A stretch of DNA of 21,543 nt from Jimgerdemannia flammicorona (GCA_003990745.1 RBNI01001628.1:1-21543); one strand, 5' to 3'; counted from the first letter of the stretch, positions 1 through 9,295 are shown. Translations and numbers: made by a program. The notes: generated by a model from the letters alone, not told the origin.

Positions 1-36
1 TTTTTTTTAAAAAAAATAAAATAAAATAAAATAAAC
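1..36. repeat. A/T homopolymer and AAAAT microsatellite at window edge
   Basis: A run of T, then a run of A, then about four copies of AAAAT/TAAAA. This is a low-complexity edge. Together with the A tract at the far end it suggests that the window is bounded by homopolymer breaks. Confidence 0.9.
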
Positions 37-518
37 ACCCCTACTCCCCATAATCAATGTTCTTTTGGACACATGCTTGAATACATTATCGACTTTACTG
101 TAACCTTTACGAAAAATTCTGGGATCTAACAATATTTTGCGGGAATCACAATGACGCCGCAATTGAGTCTCCTACCATGAGATGACTGATGATATGAGTG
201 ACCCTTTCCGTTGGATTCTGCCCAACGCCTACCCGAGGACAGTAAATTATGGAACCCGTAAAAAGGGGGCAGAAATTCAGAAGCCAGCAAGCAACATAAA
301 ACCACCTAACCAGATCACGAATCAGTCCCACATGGCGATGCCTGTATTTTACATGCGGCGTCGTAACGCGGATTTGCCGCATATAAGCGACGCCACGGGG
401 ATATCACAATTTCCAACGAAACATTCGAATATTGCGTCGACCTAAGGAGGGGTTTTCGTCAAAACAATTGTTATCAGTCCTTTCTTATTTCACGGCCTCC
501 TCCTTATCATCAAAAGCC
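37..518. other. Non-coding upstream region
   Basis: No ORF here has a recognisable product. Short overlapping ORFs on both strands look random. The 3' part presumably holds the promoter and 5' UTR of the gene starting at 519. The frame is open upstream of that gene to an ATG at 432, but the intervening residues look like untranslated leader. No TATA element is obvious. Confidence 0.5.
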
Positions 519-1184
519 ATGAACTATCTCAGATCTTACTGGGCTGGAGCGCCCGCGACAGTCACCCCGACCAAGGCCGATCCCGGCACCGCCAGCACTA
601 GTGCCATTGACGCGCCCGTACCCCACCTCCGATTCAGTTGCCATCTGGCAATCGCGTTGTCGCTCAAGAACCCGCCGCGCCAGTACATGACACATCGCGA
701 CGTGGATCTCTGGCTTCCCGCTGCTGTGACGTTGGACGAGTTCCTCAGGAAGTTGGACGACGATTTCGGGTACCGGGTCGGGTTGGTACGGTACCTAGAC
801 AGGAGAGGCCGGGAGGTGACGGTGGAGAGCGAGGACAGTTGGCGCACGTTTAAGGAGATGGGGGTGACGGACGTGTACTGTTGGACCGAGCCGAAGACCC
901 TGATGGAACCCGAGTCCCAGCAGATCGATGTTAGAGTGGCAAAGAGGAGAAAGAGGAGGGTCGCGATTGATTGGAGGCTTCTTGCGCGCGGGGTGACGGT
1001 GACGATGTTCATGTGTTGTGGAGTTGTGGGGTGGTTTATTGTCACAGTCGCAGTGGTGACGTTCTTCACGGCGGATGCGATGGTGCGACTTGTGCTGCTA
1101 CTTGGGAGGACGTGGATGATGTTGGCGGGGCTTTGGGGCGTGGTGTTGATGAAGTTGGGATTCAGCTTCGAGAATAGGGAATGA
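519..1184 (+). CDS. PB1-like domain protein with two C-terminal membrane segments
   Basis: Intronless ORF of 221 aa from the ATG at 519. An in-frame ATG at 432 would add 29 residues, but I prefer 519 because domain-like sequence begins after it. Residues about 37-122 resemble a PB1/ubiquitin-like fold: a strand-rich start, VTLDEFLRKLDDDFG (70-84) as the helix, then VRYLDRRGREVTVESEDSW (90-108), which matches the acidic OPCA-type pattern of PB1 domains. A basic cluster RRKRR lies near residue 150. Two hydrophobic stretches (about 159-181 and 186-210) are likely membrane helices, so the PB1-like part and the short tail probably face the cytosol. PB1 domains pair with other PB1 domains in scaffolds. 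A tail-anchored or hairpin-anchored PB1 protein is unusual. Seen: domain pattern and hydrophobicity. Inferred: a membrane-tethered adaptor. Partner unknown. Confidence 0.7.
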   Translation: MNYLRSYWAGAPATVTPTKADPGTASTSAIDAPVPHLRFSCHLAIALSLKNPPRQYMTHRDVDLWLPAAVTLDEFLRKLDDDFGYRVGLVRYLDRRGREVTVESEDSWRTFKEMGVTDVYCWTEPKTLMEPESQQIDVRVAKRRKRRVAIDWRLLARGVTVTMFMCCGVVGWFIVTVAVVTFFTADAMVRLVLLLGRTWMMLAGLWGVVLMKLGFSFENRE

Positions 1185-1365
1185 GAAAATACGATCCAGA
1201 GAACATCAAAACGTGTAGTACCGTAACCTGCGGTAAATATGTTAGATCCTGCATCATTGTAAGATGCCACCAATATCAAGAAGCTATTCGCACTACATTT
1301 ATTTTATGAAAATGACTTCTTTTCTAATGCAAACCTGCAAACCTGTAAAACTTTCGAAAAATCGA

Positions 1366-1373
1366 TGACGTCA
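1366..1373. promoter_or_regulatory. CRE/ATF-type palindrome upstream of SRP9
   Basis: Perfect TGACGTCA, followed at once by an overlapping half site (ACGTCA), 77 bp before the SRP9 start codon. Fungal bZIP factors of the ATF/CREB class bind this 8-mer. Position and strength make it a plausible SRP9 promoter element, but no binding evidence is available. Confidence 0.45.
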
Positions 1374-1449
1374 CGTCAGTTGATTTTCGGGTCAAACAAA
1401 GCCGGTGGCTGTGGCTTTCTCTTCCTTGACACTCCCCGCGACCCACCAA

Positions 1450-2367
1450 ATGGTCTACATCGACTCGTGGGACGAGTTCCAGAAGGCCTCTGAGGAGCTA
1501 TATCTGGGCGCCCCGCTACACGTAAGTACAACCCGCCCTTCGCTCATTGCTCAACTAGGTGACCGCCGTAATTGACATGCACCCCCCCCCCCCAGACGCG
1601 ATACGTCACGAGCTACAGACATGCCGACGGGAAGTTGATCCTCAAGGTCACCGACGACCGGACGGTAGGTCTTTGTTTTGTGGTTGTTATCGCTGGCATT
1701 CAGCAAGGGAGACACTCTCCTTTTCTACAAGTCGACGCTATCGAGCTGATCCACCCCTTCTTCCATTCGCGTTGCCAGTGTCTCATGTACAAGACCGACC
1801 AACTGGCGGATCTGAAAAGGTTCGACCGGCTCAACAGGTCGCTGATGAACAAGATACAGAACAGGTCCATCGTTCCCGAGGCTGAAGGTGAGCGTGCGAA
1901 ATTCTTTGGAGTTTGTGTTGGAGTACAACGTGTCGCAGTTGCGAGGCAGAGCGAGAATTTCTGATAAGAACCTGTTGGTGAAGCATTGGAGTATTGTATG
2001 GGCGACACCTGTTTGAGGATAGAATGGACGCTGGAAATCAGGAGCGTAAAAAAGTGCTCGAACACCTACGACACCCACCTATGCTCTCCGACCAACACCA
2101 TCTCTTAGTCTTCATCCACATAATTCACTCCTCATCTTGCCCACCGCAGCCTCCGAACCGACCCCCGCCCCGGCCGCCCAACCCGTCGCAGCGGCCGCCA
2201 AGCCCGCCGTAGCGGCCGCCAAACCCGCCGCAGCGGCCGCCAAACCCGCCGCAACGGCCGCTACCTTCGCCTCCACCGGTCCGCAGATCCCTGTCGTAGT
2301 CGCGGCGTCGTCCATAACCCCGACTCCGTCGCCCAAAATAGGAAAAAAGAAGAAGGGGAAAAGGTAG
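1450..2367 (+). CDS. SRP9: Signal recognition particle 9 kDa subunit, SRP9, with extended repeat tail
   Basis: SRP9 pairs with SRP14 on the Alu domain of SRP RNA and slows translation elongation while the ribosome is delivered to the ER. Four exons: 1450-1521, 1596-1664, 1779-1887 and 2150-2367, giving 155 aa. The introns are 74, 114 and 262 nt, with donors GTAAGT, GTAGGT and GTGAGC and acceptors CAG. Residues 1-80 match SRP9 well: an N-terminal YIDSWDEFQKASEELYL helix, YRHADGKLILKVTDD, then CLMYKTDQLADLKRFDRL. The family core is normally about 85 aa. Here about 70 residues follow, made of an Ala/Pro/Lys-rich stretch with 7-residue repeats, a Pro/Thr/Ser linker and a basic end, GKKKKGKR. A lysine-rich C-terminus is known for the fungal SRP9/SRP21 group. 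The repeated Ala-Lys-Pro part is unusual. The start has a good context (ACCAAATGG). Upstream lies a CRE-like site. Confidence 0.93.
2191..2262 (+). repeat. In-frame 21-bp coding minisatellite in SRP9 exon 4
   Basis: Three near-identical 21-bp units (2191-2211, 2212-2232, 2233-2253) and a partial fourth encode AAAKPAA-type heptads. The units differ mainly at AAG/AAA and GTA/GCA. Because the unit length is a multiple of three, copy-number change would keep the reading frame. Each unit carries the 8-mer GCGGCCGC. Confidence 0.9.
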
Positions 2368-2647
2368 AAGGACATTGCTTGTGTCGTTTGCGCTTTGACC
2401 GACCGTACATGGGTGAGGGAACGGGGCCGGGGGTCGAGTTGGTGGCAGGTTCGTGGACAAAAGGAGTTTGTACGTTGTTGTCGCCCGACGTAGCGGACAA
2501 ACCTGGGACGTGATTATTTGTAAGGTGTGCCGTCATCGCAGCAAATAGACGTTGGACGTGTAGCGCTGGTTTGGATGGTGAAGTTGAGGGGTTTTGTTAG
2601 ATGAAGAGGATTACTGTAATTTTCTGAATATATCAGCGGGCGACATT

Positions 2648-2688
2648 TATGGTACGTGCTCTTCGAGCAGTTTTACGAACGTACCATA
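2648..2688. repeat. Perfect 10-bp inverted repeat (hairpin)
   Basis: TATGGTACGT at 2648-2657 is exactly complementary to ACGTACCATA at 2679-2688, with a 21-nt spacer. The spacer carries a small nested stem, GCTC-TTC-GAGC. It lies about 280 bp past the SRP9 stop codon. It could be a 3' end structure, a protein-binding palindrome or a tiny inverted-repeat element. There is no evidence to choose. Confidence 0.7.
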
Positions 2689-2841
2689 GTAAGTGCGCAC
2701 ACAAATATCTTTTGCGGACGGAATGGATGTGTTGGGGAAGTTGCAAAGATCCTGTACATCTATCTAGTATTTACATAATCTATAGTGTCCGTGCAACAAA
2801 GCACGTCTACTGAATGGCCAGACCCCACCGCCGCCCGCTCA

Positions 2842-3174
2842 CTACACCTCCTCAGACTTCATGACCTGCTCCCTTATCCTGTCGCCTGCCACAGCAGGCT
2901 CTTGGTGAGCTCTCGCTTTTCGCCGCACGTCTAGCGGTCTTGTCTTCGATGGTTGAAAACACGGGCAGAGGATATGAACGAACCCATCCCCACTCCTCAT
3001 GAAATCGGCCTTGGAATCCACGAATGGCAGTAGATTCGAGGGTTGCGATGAGGTGTACGACGACGTCGTTCCGGCCGTTTTTTACCTTGCTTAGCTCCCG
3101 CAACCTCTGCTCCCACCAACACCTCCCACCATTATCCCCTCGCCGTCTTAGCCGTGGCCTCTGATCCTGGGGAA
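2842..3174 (-). other. Possible two-exon C-terminal gene fragment, unassigned
   Basis: On the minus strand an exon-like stretch, 3174-3086, follows a pyrimidine-rich CTTGTCTTCACAG acceptor, contains a CWWEQRLRELSK motif and ends at GTAAAA. A second stretch, 2943-2842, stays in frame and ends ...REQVMKSEEV-stop. The implied intron is 142 nt. I recognise no family and no start codon. The plus strand is also open in places, for example about 2940-3030, so either strand could be a relic. Low confidence. Confidence 0.2.
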
Positions 3175-3400
3175 CTGTGAAGACAAGCCAGTGAATTTGA
3201 TTTGATTGAATGAATTAATCTGCCGCCTTGAAACTCTCGCATGCTATCACGACCATCCTTATCGTGGACATTTAATGAACCATCGATCGTTTATGCTAAT
3301 CACATGGATGGATCGACGATCCTCTCAATATTCCCACGAGAAGTGCAATTGGCCAGATCACACCACCGCTTGAAACCCTCTTACTGAATGAAGATGTGTA

Positions 3401-3426
3401 TTTTTTTTTTTTTTTTTTTTTTTTTT
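3401..3426 (+). repeat. Poly-T tract, 26 bases
   Basis: Uninterrupted T26 (A26 on the minus strand), lying between unrelated-looking sequence. It could be the tail of a retroposed copy or simple slippage. Confidence 0.95.
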
Positions 3427-3466
3427 GAAAGTAACATCCCCATTACCTCCTCATCCCGGTCAATAG

Positions 3467-3578
3467 TTCATCTCTTTCTCTGTCGTTTCGACACGTGAGG
3501 ACGCTGAACAGTTCAAATCTCCCGACCTTGGTGTTCTTGCAGAGTTCATGATGTCTGGGCCGATAACCTCATTCATAT
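3467..3578 (+). pseudogene. NDK-like domain fragment (NME6-type), isolated exon or relic
   Basis: The plus frame is open from just after an in-frame TAG (3464-3466) to a strong GTAAGA donor at 3579. It reads TREDAEQF, then LGVLAEFMMSGPITSFI. This matches the stretch of nucleoside diphosphate kinase domains where an A..FY motif precedes the M.SGP motif, best recalled as NME6-like (FMASGPI). The rest of the domain is missing: no IKPDA motif upstream and no HGSDS motif downstream in any frame I checked. The spacing between the two motifs is also shorter than usual. It is either one exon of a gene whose other exons I cannot find, or a relic. The minus strand is also open here, which weakens the call. 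Confidence 0.4.
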
Positions 3579-3920
3579 GTAAGATTTGATTGAGAGTAAC
3601 AAGTGGCTTAAGCCTGGTGACTGGTTTGCCACGTGATCGGTTTCACAAGTGTCCTACTATCATATAATTAGGTTGTATATACCTTATTATCCCATTTTGT
3701 TAAGTGTACTGCCTTTGGATATAGTCCAGCTTTATACGTGGAAGATAGATCGACAATTCTGTAGGAGTAAATTGTTGAATAGTCATTTCGCAAAGCTTGC
3801 GGCAATTATGTTTCGAAGTATGCAAGCCTAGCAGATTTAACACAGGATTATAGACGAAGCACAATTTCATTAATTCGCGTAATGTTGCCAGAACACCTGA
3901 TTTCAGAACGGAAAGAATTC
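3579..3920. other. No recognisable gene
   Basis: Moderately AT-rich sequence following the NDK-like fragment. A 60-codon plus ORF at 3649-3831 has no recognisable motif and looks random. Confidence 0.5.
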
Positions 3921-4373
3921 CTAGTCTTCAGGAAAGGGATCGCATAACCAGGCGATCGACAGCTTAGCGGTTTGTTCGATGGAAAGTTTTCGGGCGCCGA
4001 TCACTGATCTGTCATCCCATGATCGTGAAACCACGGATTTGGTAGGGCAGCTATTACCTCTTCGAAGTTTACAAGTGTCTTGACGTCTAAGCTCCAATGG
4101 CGAAAACATGATAATGGACGAAGTAATCTTACCCGCAGGAAAAAGATGCCTTATAATGTAAACTGCGGATTGGGCGCCCGCGATCACGGTGCATTTGGAG
4201 TTTCGAAATAACACGGGCGTCTGCTCAGACATTCTCGATTGTAATTGTGGTGAACTTTTGCAAACCCGCACGGTCATTTCGCACCCCACAATAGTTTGAG
4301 TTTTACTCGGGTTCAGAAACATGCATAGCATTATTTTGTGGTCATTTAAATGCATTGATTGGGCCTGACCCAT
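3921..4373 (-). CDS. Hypothetical protein, about 150 aa, unassigned
   Basis: Open frame of 150 codons from the ATG at 4373 (context CACTATGGG) to a TAG at 3921. I do not recognise the product. It is mixed polar and hydrophobic, has no clear signal peptide or membrane helix, and contains the stretch SKCTVIAGAQSAVYIIRHL. A strong GTAAGA donor occurs in frame at 4132. With an acceptor ending GAAGAG before 4057 it would define an optional 75-nt intron that keeps the frame, removing about 25 residues. Chance ORFs of this length are possible in a window this size, so coding status is uncertain. It lies tail-to-head about 120 bp from the tetraspan gene's 3' end. Confidence 0.35.
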   Translation of the reverse strand: MGQAQSMHLNDHKIMLCMFLNPSKTQTIVGCEMTVRVCKSSPQLQSRMSEQTPVLFRNSKCTVIAGAQSAVYIIRHLFPAGKITSSIIMFSPLELRRQDTCKLRRGNSCPTKSVVSRSWDDRSVIGARKLSIEQTAKLSIAWLCDPFPED

Positions 4374-4493
4374 AGTGATATGTATAGTGTGCGAGTTACA
4401 GATTATTTCTAACTAATGAATCAATTATGAATAAAATATCTGTGCCGTCTAGCGAAGATCTACATTTCTTAAGTTGGTCAATTGGTCGACATC

Positions 4494-5592
4494 TCAAGCA
4501 TGCTGAAGGCCATAGGTGTTCATATCAACGGCACCCTTCTCGCCATTGTTGGTGCGGGCCTGGAGATCGGCGTTGTAGGAACGAATGACGATGATGAAGT
4601 AAATCTACAGAAATTTCGCGGAAAGGAAATTCACAAGAGGGTCAGATGGCCTAATTCATTCCGAAACGTCTTACGAGCGGCTGAAAATTCGACTTGATTA
4701 CTGCTTACCTGGAAGGCCAGACCAATAATGTAGGAGATGATCCAGCTGACCAAGAAACTATCGACAAAACCGATGTTGCAGTCGATATGAGGTGTGGTAA
4801 CGTTGGCCTGAGCGGCTTCGCATTGGTTTACGGCGTTGTTGTAGATTGCGCGCAGCTCGACCTCCTCGATAATGATAACTATCACCTGCACCACAAGGTA
4901 GTAGATGGCAGCAATGGTGAACAGCTTAGTGAACCTTGCGACATGGAAGGGAAGTTCCTGATGTTGTTTTTGGGTGGAGCATGGTACACAAAGGTTAGAA
5001 TGTTGCGCGTCGGTCAGGATGAAATCAATAGTTGATGGAATAATAGGTATTCTTACCTTGTAAATGGCGTAAATGCCATAGAGAGAAACGAGGCCAGCCA
5101 GGGCATACACGACACCAAGCACTTTGAGGCCAACCCAGAGAAAGCTTCCTATCAGATAGCAGAGTTACAAAGCCGAATTAAAGTGGTTACAAGGAGGAGC
5201 TAACCAACTTCAAGGATACCAAGTCAACCGGTGATAGTCCACTTACCACCATAGGGGACGAGGACGAGTGCGAGGCCTGCATACATATACCAAACCTATT
5301 AATCAAAGTTGGGACAAGGCACCGAACGTTAGACAATGAGTGCAGACCAGAGGTCAGATCGGTCTATGCTGTTTGGATCTTGATGACACGTAGTCGTACC
5401 AGCATCCAGGTGGCAATGATCAAAGCGCCAATTTTCAGCGGAACCATGAAGCTATTTTGATTGAATGGAATGCCCATGAGTACACCATCCGTCGATGGAA
5501 ATCATTCTATAGGATATACAAGCTAATTACCAGCAATTGCCGACAACGGGGATGCGGCGACGAGATTGATTGGGTTGGTTTGCAAAGTCCAT
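4494..5592 (-). CDS. Four-pass (tetraspan/MARVEL-like) membrane protein, six exons
   Basis: Spliced minus-strand gene: exons 5592-5531, 5451-5400, 5295-5247, 5148-5057, 4957-4709 and 4604-4494. Introns are 79, 104, 98, 99 and 104 nt, and all junctions keep phase. The product is 204 aa. Four hydrophobic helices lie at about 28-52, 57-84, 95-116 and 152-175. The loop between helices 3 and 4 (about 120-151) has two cysteines (131, 145) and an N-glycosylation site (NVT, 137), so it probably faces outward or the lumen. The short basic N-terminus (RRR, 11-13) and the polar tail (179-204, ending YGLQHA) would be cytosolic. This topology fits fungal tetraspan or MARVEL-like proteins that organise plasma membrane or vesicles. 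There is no CCG motif, so it is not a canonical tetraspanin. The exact family is not known to me. Confidence 0.85.
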
Positions 5593-6450
5593 GGTAGTGC
5601 TAACAGTTCAAATGGTGTGTGTGGTAAGCTGAATTTGGTTATCTTCAGAGGAAGGGAAGAGCAAACTGGAAGACAAAGGATCGCAATGAAGGGCGGGCTT
5701 TTACGTCAAAAACCCATTAACGAAATGGGGTTGGGAAATTTAAGGCGAACGTGCTCGCTTGCTATAAGGATTGTAATTAGATATTGATCCTTACAAGGCT
5801 ATCTATGAGCTATGCAGGTCACGCTCGATATGTCTAGACTACCATGGAGTCACCCGTGTTGCGGAACACAACACATGGTTGTCTGCCGATAAGGAGTTCG
5901 ACTGACTTTACGAAATTGATCCCTGGAAAATAAAGTCCCTATTTATCACTATTTAATGTTTTATATACCGAAAAAGTATTCTAACTTTAGCGTGGGAGTC
6001 GCGTGCTCAAACATTTAAGGCCTTTCATTTCCACTGTCTATTTCGCTCTCGCACTTTAAGGTTAAAATCGCTGCAGCTGCCAAGTAGGAAAGGCTGAAAC
6101 CGAGGTTTCCAGCTACCATCTGTGCACAGATTACTCTTTGATCGGTTAAAAAAGGGTCGAAGGGTCGAGCATTGACGTAAACCCTGACAACTCGCTACAG
6201 AACCAATATGGCCAGCCCACGAGGGTCATAACCTCGGTAATAAGAAATTTGTGTGACATAAACCCGAAACTGGCATGGGAAACGCACTGGACATGGTGCC
6301 CAGGGGATAGCTTGTATTCAGATCAATTTCCGAACGGAATATTCACTACTTCGGCGTTTTATTGAACTATTTAAAGTGGTTTGAAAACGGCAACGTGTGT
6401 AAACGAGAACACTTACTTTTACCATTTAATTATACTTTGTTTATCCAAGG

Positions 6451-6488
6451 AAGAAAAAAAAAAAAGAAAAAAGAAAAAGAAAAAGAAA
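6451..6488 (+). repeat. A-rich GAAAA microsatellite
   Basis: Imperfect repeats of A-runs separated by single G residues (GAAAAA units). Confidence 0.9.
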
Positions 6489-6959
6489 TTCTGACTTCTA
6501 AAACTGGCGGAATTCCGAGACAGGTTTTACTCTTGAAATTGTTATACGACCGCTTATGAATAAATGGATGAATTTCAATAGTTAATGCCTGGTAGAACTA
6601 CTTGTTTTCCCTAAAGAAAAGATTTTCTTCTTTTTTGTCTTTTTTTAATTTTTTATTTTATTTGCGATGTCTTTAATTTTTGATGATCGCCGTTGACCGT
6701 GTTCGTCGTTTTTATGCCACCTCCAAACAAACGGAAGGTTTCAGTGTTATTGATTGGTAATAGCTGATCGAAGCTGATATACAATTTTGCTGAGCATCTG
6801 GCAGAGTAGTTTTCCAAGGAAAGATTTTTCGTGACATGGCTGAAAGAATATACTTGCAACTATTCTCTCACAAAGGGCATCTCCTTCGTAGTTTCGAAAA
6901 TCCGTTGTGTATTGCGATTATGACGAAAGCTCAGTCGCTCCTGGCTTCCAAAGATCAGC

Positions 6960-6961
<2 letters not shown>

Positions 6962-7022
<61 letters not shown>
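6962..7022. repeat. T31-A30 perfect homopolymer palindrome
   Basis: Thirty-one T residues are followed directly by thirty A residues, giving a 60-bp near-perfect palindrome with no loop. It could extrude a hairpin, mark two poly(A)-tailed insertions meeting in opposite orientation, or be an assembly join. Confidence 0.97.
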
Positions 7023-7025
<3 letters not shown>

Positions 7026-7618
7026 CGAAATCGAATGAGGGTATTTACACCCCAATGCAATTATCGACCCCTTGATAGGATTAGTATATATCAAATGCAA
7101 ACAAAAGTCATCTGTCAGTCCTAGCAAATTTAGAACATATGCAGGGGTAAGATGACACACAGCCAGGTACCTGGGGTATATATTGCTTATGGCATAGGAA
7201 TCGGCTTATGATACTCGGAAAAATAAATAAAAACAAATAGTAATATTAAAACGAAATGGGGCTCGGCCTTATGTCGAACGACTGACGGGGGATAACCCGA
7301 ATTGGAAAGCTTCCCTGAAAGAGCAGTTTCAAACGTGAGGCAGTAGCAGGAGCACTCCAGTATCTCTTTCTTTTCTGGCCTTGCCATAGCACACCCATAG
7401 CACACTTCATTTCGAGACCCTAACTCTTCCTCTGTCCAACACCCCCTCCCCCCCTTCTCCCCACACGCTCTACCAATTCGTTAGCGAAGACACTGCTTCC
7501 AAGCTCCTTTTTTCATACGCTTCGGCTCGTTAGACAGGTCGAGGGTCACGGATAAGGCATACAACCCTGAACGACACCGCGACCTTGCGTGCGTGCTCGT
7601 CCTCTTCCCTCTGGGACT

Positions 7619-7626
7619 TGACGTCA
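7619..7626. promoter_or_regulatory. Second TGACGTCA palindrome
   Basis: Same 8-mer as the site upstream of SRP9. No gene with a supportable start lies just downstream, so function is doubtful. Confidence 0.2.
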
Positions 7627-9017
7627 CTATCCCGACCCAGAAATTAATTTTGCTTTTCCATCTGCAAGCTTTGTCATTTGATCTATTCGTTTTCCTTCCG
7701 GCTTTTTCTACTTCTCGTTTCTCAAATTCACAAGACTCTTTGTGTCTCTGAAGGTTGGGCTTGCTGTAGCCATGATAAATATTTATAGTTTACGATAGGC
7801 TATCAAAAAAAAAAAACATCAATAAAAGAACGCAACAGCTGTTTTTTTTTTTTTCTTTTTCTTTTTTCCCTTTTTGCGAAACAACGGGAACGCTCTGTCA
7901 CCTTGAGGAGAGTGTGGGGGTAAGACTCATGACTGTTCACCAGACACCTTTGAATAGCATTCAACCTAAAGTTATTGTATCACGTACCACATCCGCGCAA
8001 GTACAAAACGTATCTGTGCTCTGGCCAGTTTGAGATCCGCTGATTTCTCAACGTATCATCGGTCTATATCGTGATGAGATTGGTCAACGCTGCTCTGAAG
8101 GCGTACGTACCAATAAAGGGGTGGGGAGCGGGGGGTTTCCCAACAACTTGTAAAACGATCGCCGTCTTGTGCGCCACAACTTTACTAACACGGATGTATC
8201 CGAAGATCTTTGGTGCACTGGCTTATGTGATCAGAGTTTCTTGGAGCTTCCCACGTACTTGTTTTCAAAAACTTGTTTGAACAACCAAAACGGGTCTACT
8301 TCGTCATAGGTTCGTGTGGTCCAAGCCCGGTCACTCCCCTAATCAAGCACGCGTTTGGCCTGAGCAAAATTGGCTAATCCGCACTACGTGTGTTGGCTGG
8401 AGAGTCGAAAGTGCATAATCAATCTTGCCTGTACCATCAGCTGATAGAACCCAATGGCCAGTTTCCATTCTCGCGTCATAAGCATCAGATGGTTTTTACA
8501 AGTGAATTGTTCCTTTTATCCTTCATCCTTCCTTTCTTACGAAGGAGAGGAGTCCATATATTTATATTGCGGATAGCTAATATCTCAGTTACGAGTAACT
8601 ACTTGTAAGTTGTGTAATTGTATTAAGACAATCATGAGCAATTATTCCAATCTGAGTAGTGAGTAAACTACAGGATGAGTGCAGAAAATTCGATAAAAAT
8701 GTCCTAGCACAGCCCCAGATCTATTGAAATGGGAAAACATGCCTAGACTGTTCTGTATATACAAGAGATGAATTTTCATTGTAGTACACTGGCGCGATAG
8801 AGAATTTAGCAACGGAATCCCGTTTCCGGATAGCGACATCTCTAGGTTTGTTGATGAGGTCAGTCACGGCATGTGTCGTTCCGAAGCTCTAGCTTTCTAC
8901 TGCGACGCGCTAACTACAATATGCTCTCGATAGATACACCAGACCCCAAGGAAATGATATCAATGTGGTTTAAGTGGAGACAGGTCCATACGTGATGAAA
9001 CCGACCGAGTGAGAAAC

Positions 9018-9266
9018 ATGGATTTAAATTGCAAAGATAAAAATAACAAATTCGGAGTGGAGACAAATGATACAGGATTGTGCACATCGCCTTTTGAAGA
9101 TTATTTCTCCCTTTTTATCGCCGCAGGTAGGGCAAGCGCAGATATTAAATATGTACGAGATAATATGATATATGTGCAAATTGATAAACAACTGTTTGAG
9201 ACGTGGGTAGCAGCCACTAAGGCAACCCGTGACCAGCAATGGGAACGGCTAAATTCGTCAAACTAA
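9018..9266 (+). CDS. Possible small hypothetical protein
   Basis: Open frame with ATGs at 9009 and 9018 and a stop at 9266, giving 82-85 aa. It is rich in Asp, Asn and Lys and ends DQQWERLNSSN. It has no signal peptide, membrane segment or recognised motif. The stop lies 30 bp from the stop of the convergent gene at 9296. The AT-rich codon use differs from the confident genes here. It may be a chance ORF. Confidence 0.25.
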   Translation: MDLNCKDKNNKFGVETNDTGLCTSPFEDYFSLFIAAGRASADIKYVRDNMIYVQIDKQLFETWVAATKATRDQQWERLNSSN

Positions 9267-9295
9267 CCGGGACGAGACAAGAGTGTCAATGAAGC

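Larger units (their letters stand above)
2368..3400. other. Mostly non-coding interval after SRP9
   Basis: Holds the SRP9 3' region and a 10-bp inverted repeat at 2648-2688. At 2842-3174 there are short open stretches on both strands that could be exon relics (listed separately). No complete gene is recognised. Confidence 0.5.
5593..9008. other. Gene-poor interval with homopolymers
   Basis: About 3.4 kb with no gene I can support. ORFs of 65-80 codons on both strands (for example 6362-6559 + and 8071-8280 +) lack recognisable motifs. The interval contains an A/G-rich microsatellite, a T31-A30 palindrome, shorter A and T runs near 7805-7870, a pyrimidine-rich stretch near 7438-7465 and an isolated TGACGTCA site. 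No tRNA-like cloverleaf was found. Confidence 0.55.

Noticed and set aside
432..518. Upstream ATG at 432 as start of the first gene
   Set aside because: It would add 29 residues without domain or signal character. The ATG at 519 directly precedes the protein-like part. It cannot be fully excluded.
536..1279. Minus-strand 247-codon ORF
   Set aside because: Antisense to the PB1-like membrane protein gene. It shows no signal peptide or domain, while the plus strand has a coherent domain layout.
2112..2460. Gly-rich and Ala-rich minus-strand ORFs opposite SRP9 exon 4
   Set aside because: They are antisense shadows of the GC-rich 21-bp repeats. The plus strand joins in phase to the SRP9 core.
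3505..3525. B-box-like GTTCAAATC, considered as part of a tRNA
   Set aside because: The flanking bases do not form a T-stem or cloverleaf and no A box is present at the right distance. The segment also reads as NDK-like coding sequence.
3891..4373. KH-domain reading of the hypothetical protein
   Set aside because: A stretch resembling the last strand and helix of a KH domain (TVIAGAQSAVYIIRHL) was noticed, but there is no GxxG loop, so I do not claim it.
8071..8280. 69-codon plus ORF with hydrophobic stretches
   Set aside because: Short, no signal peptide or motif, no splice context, and of a length common by chance.
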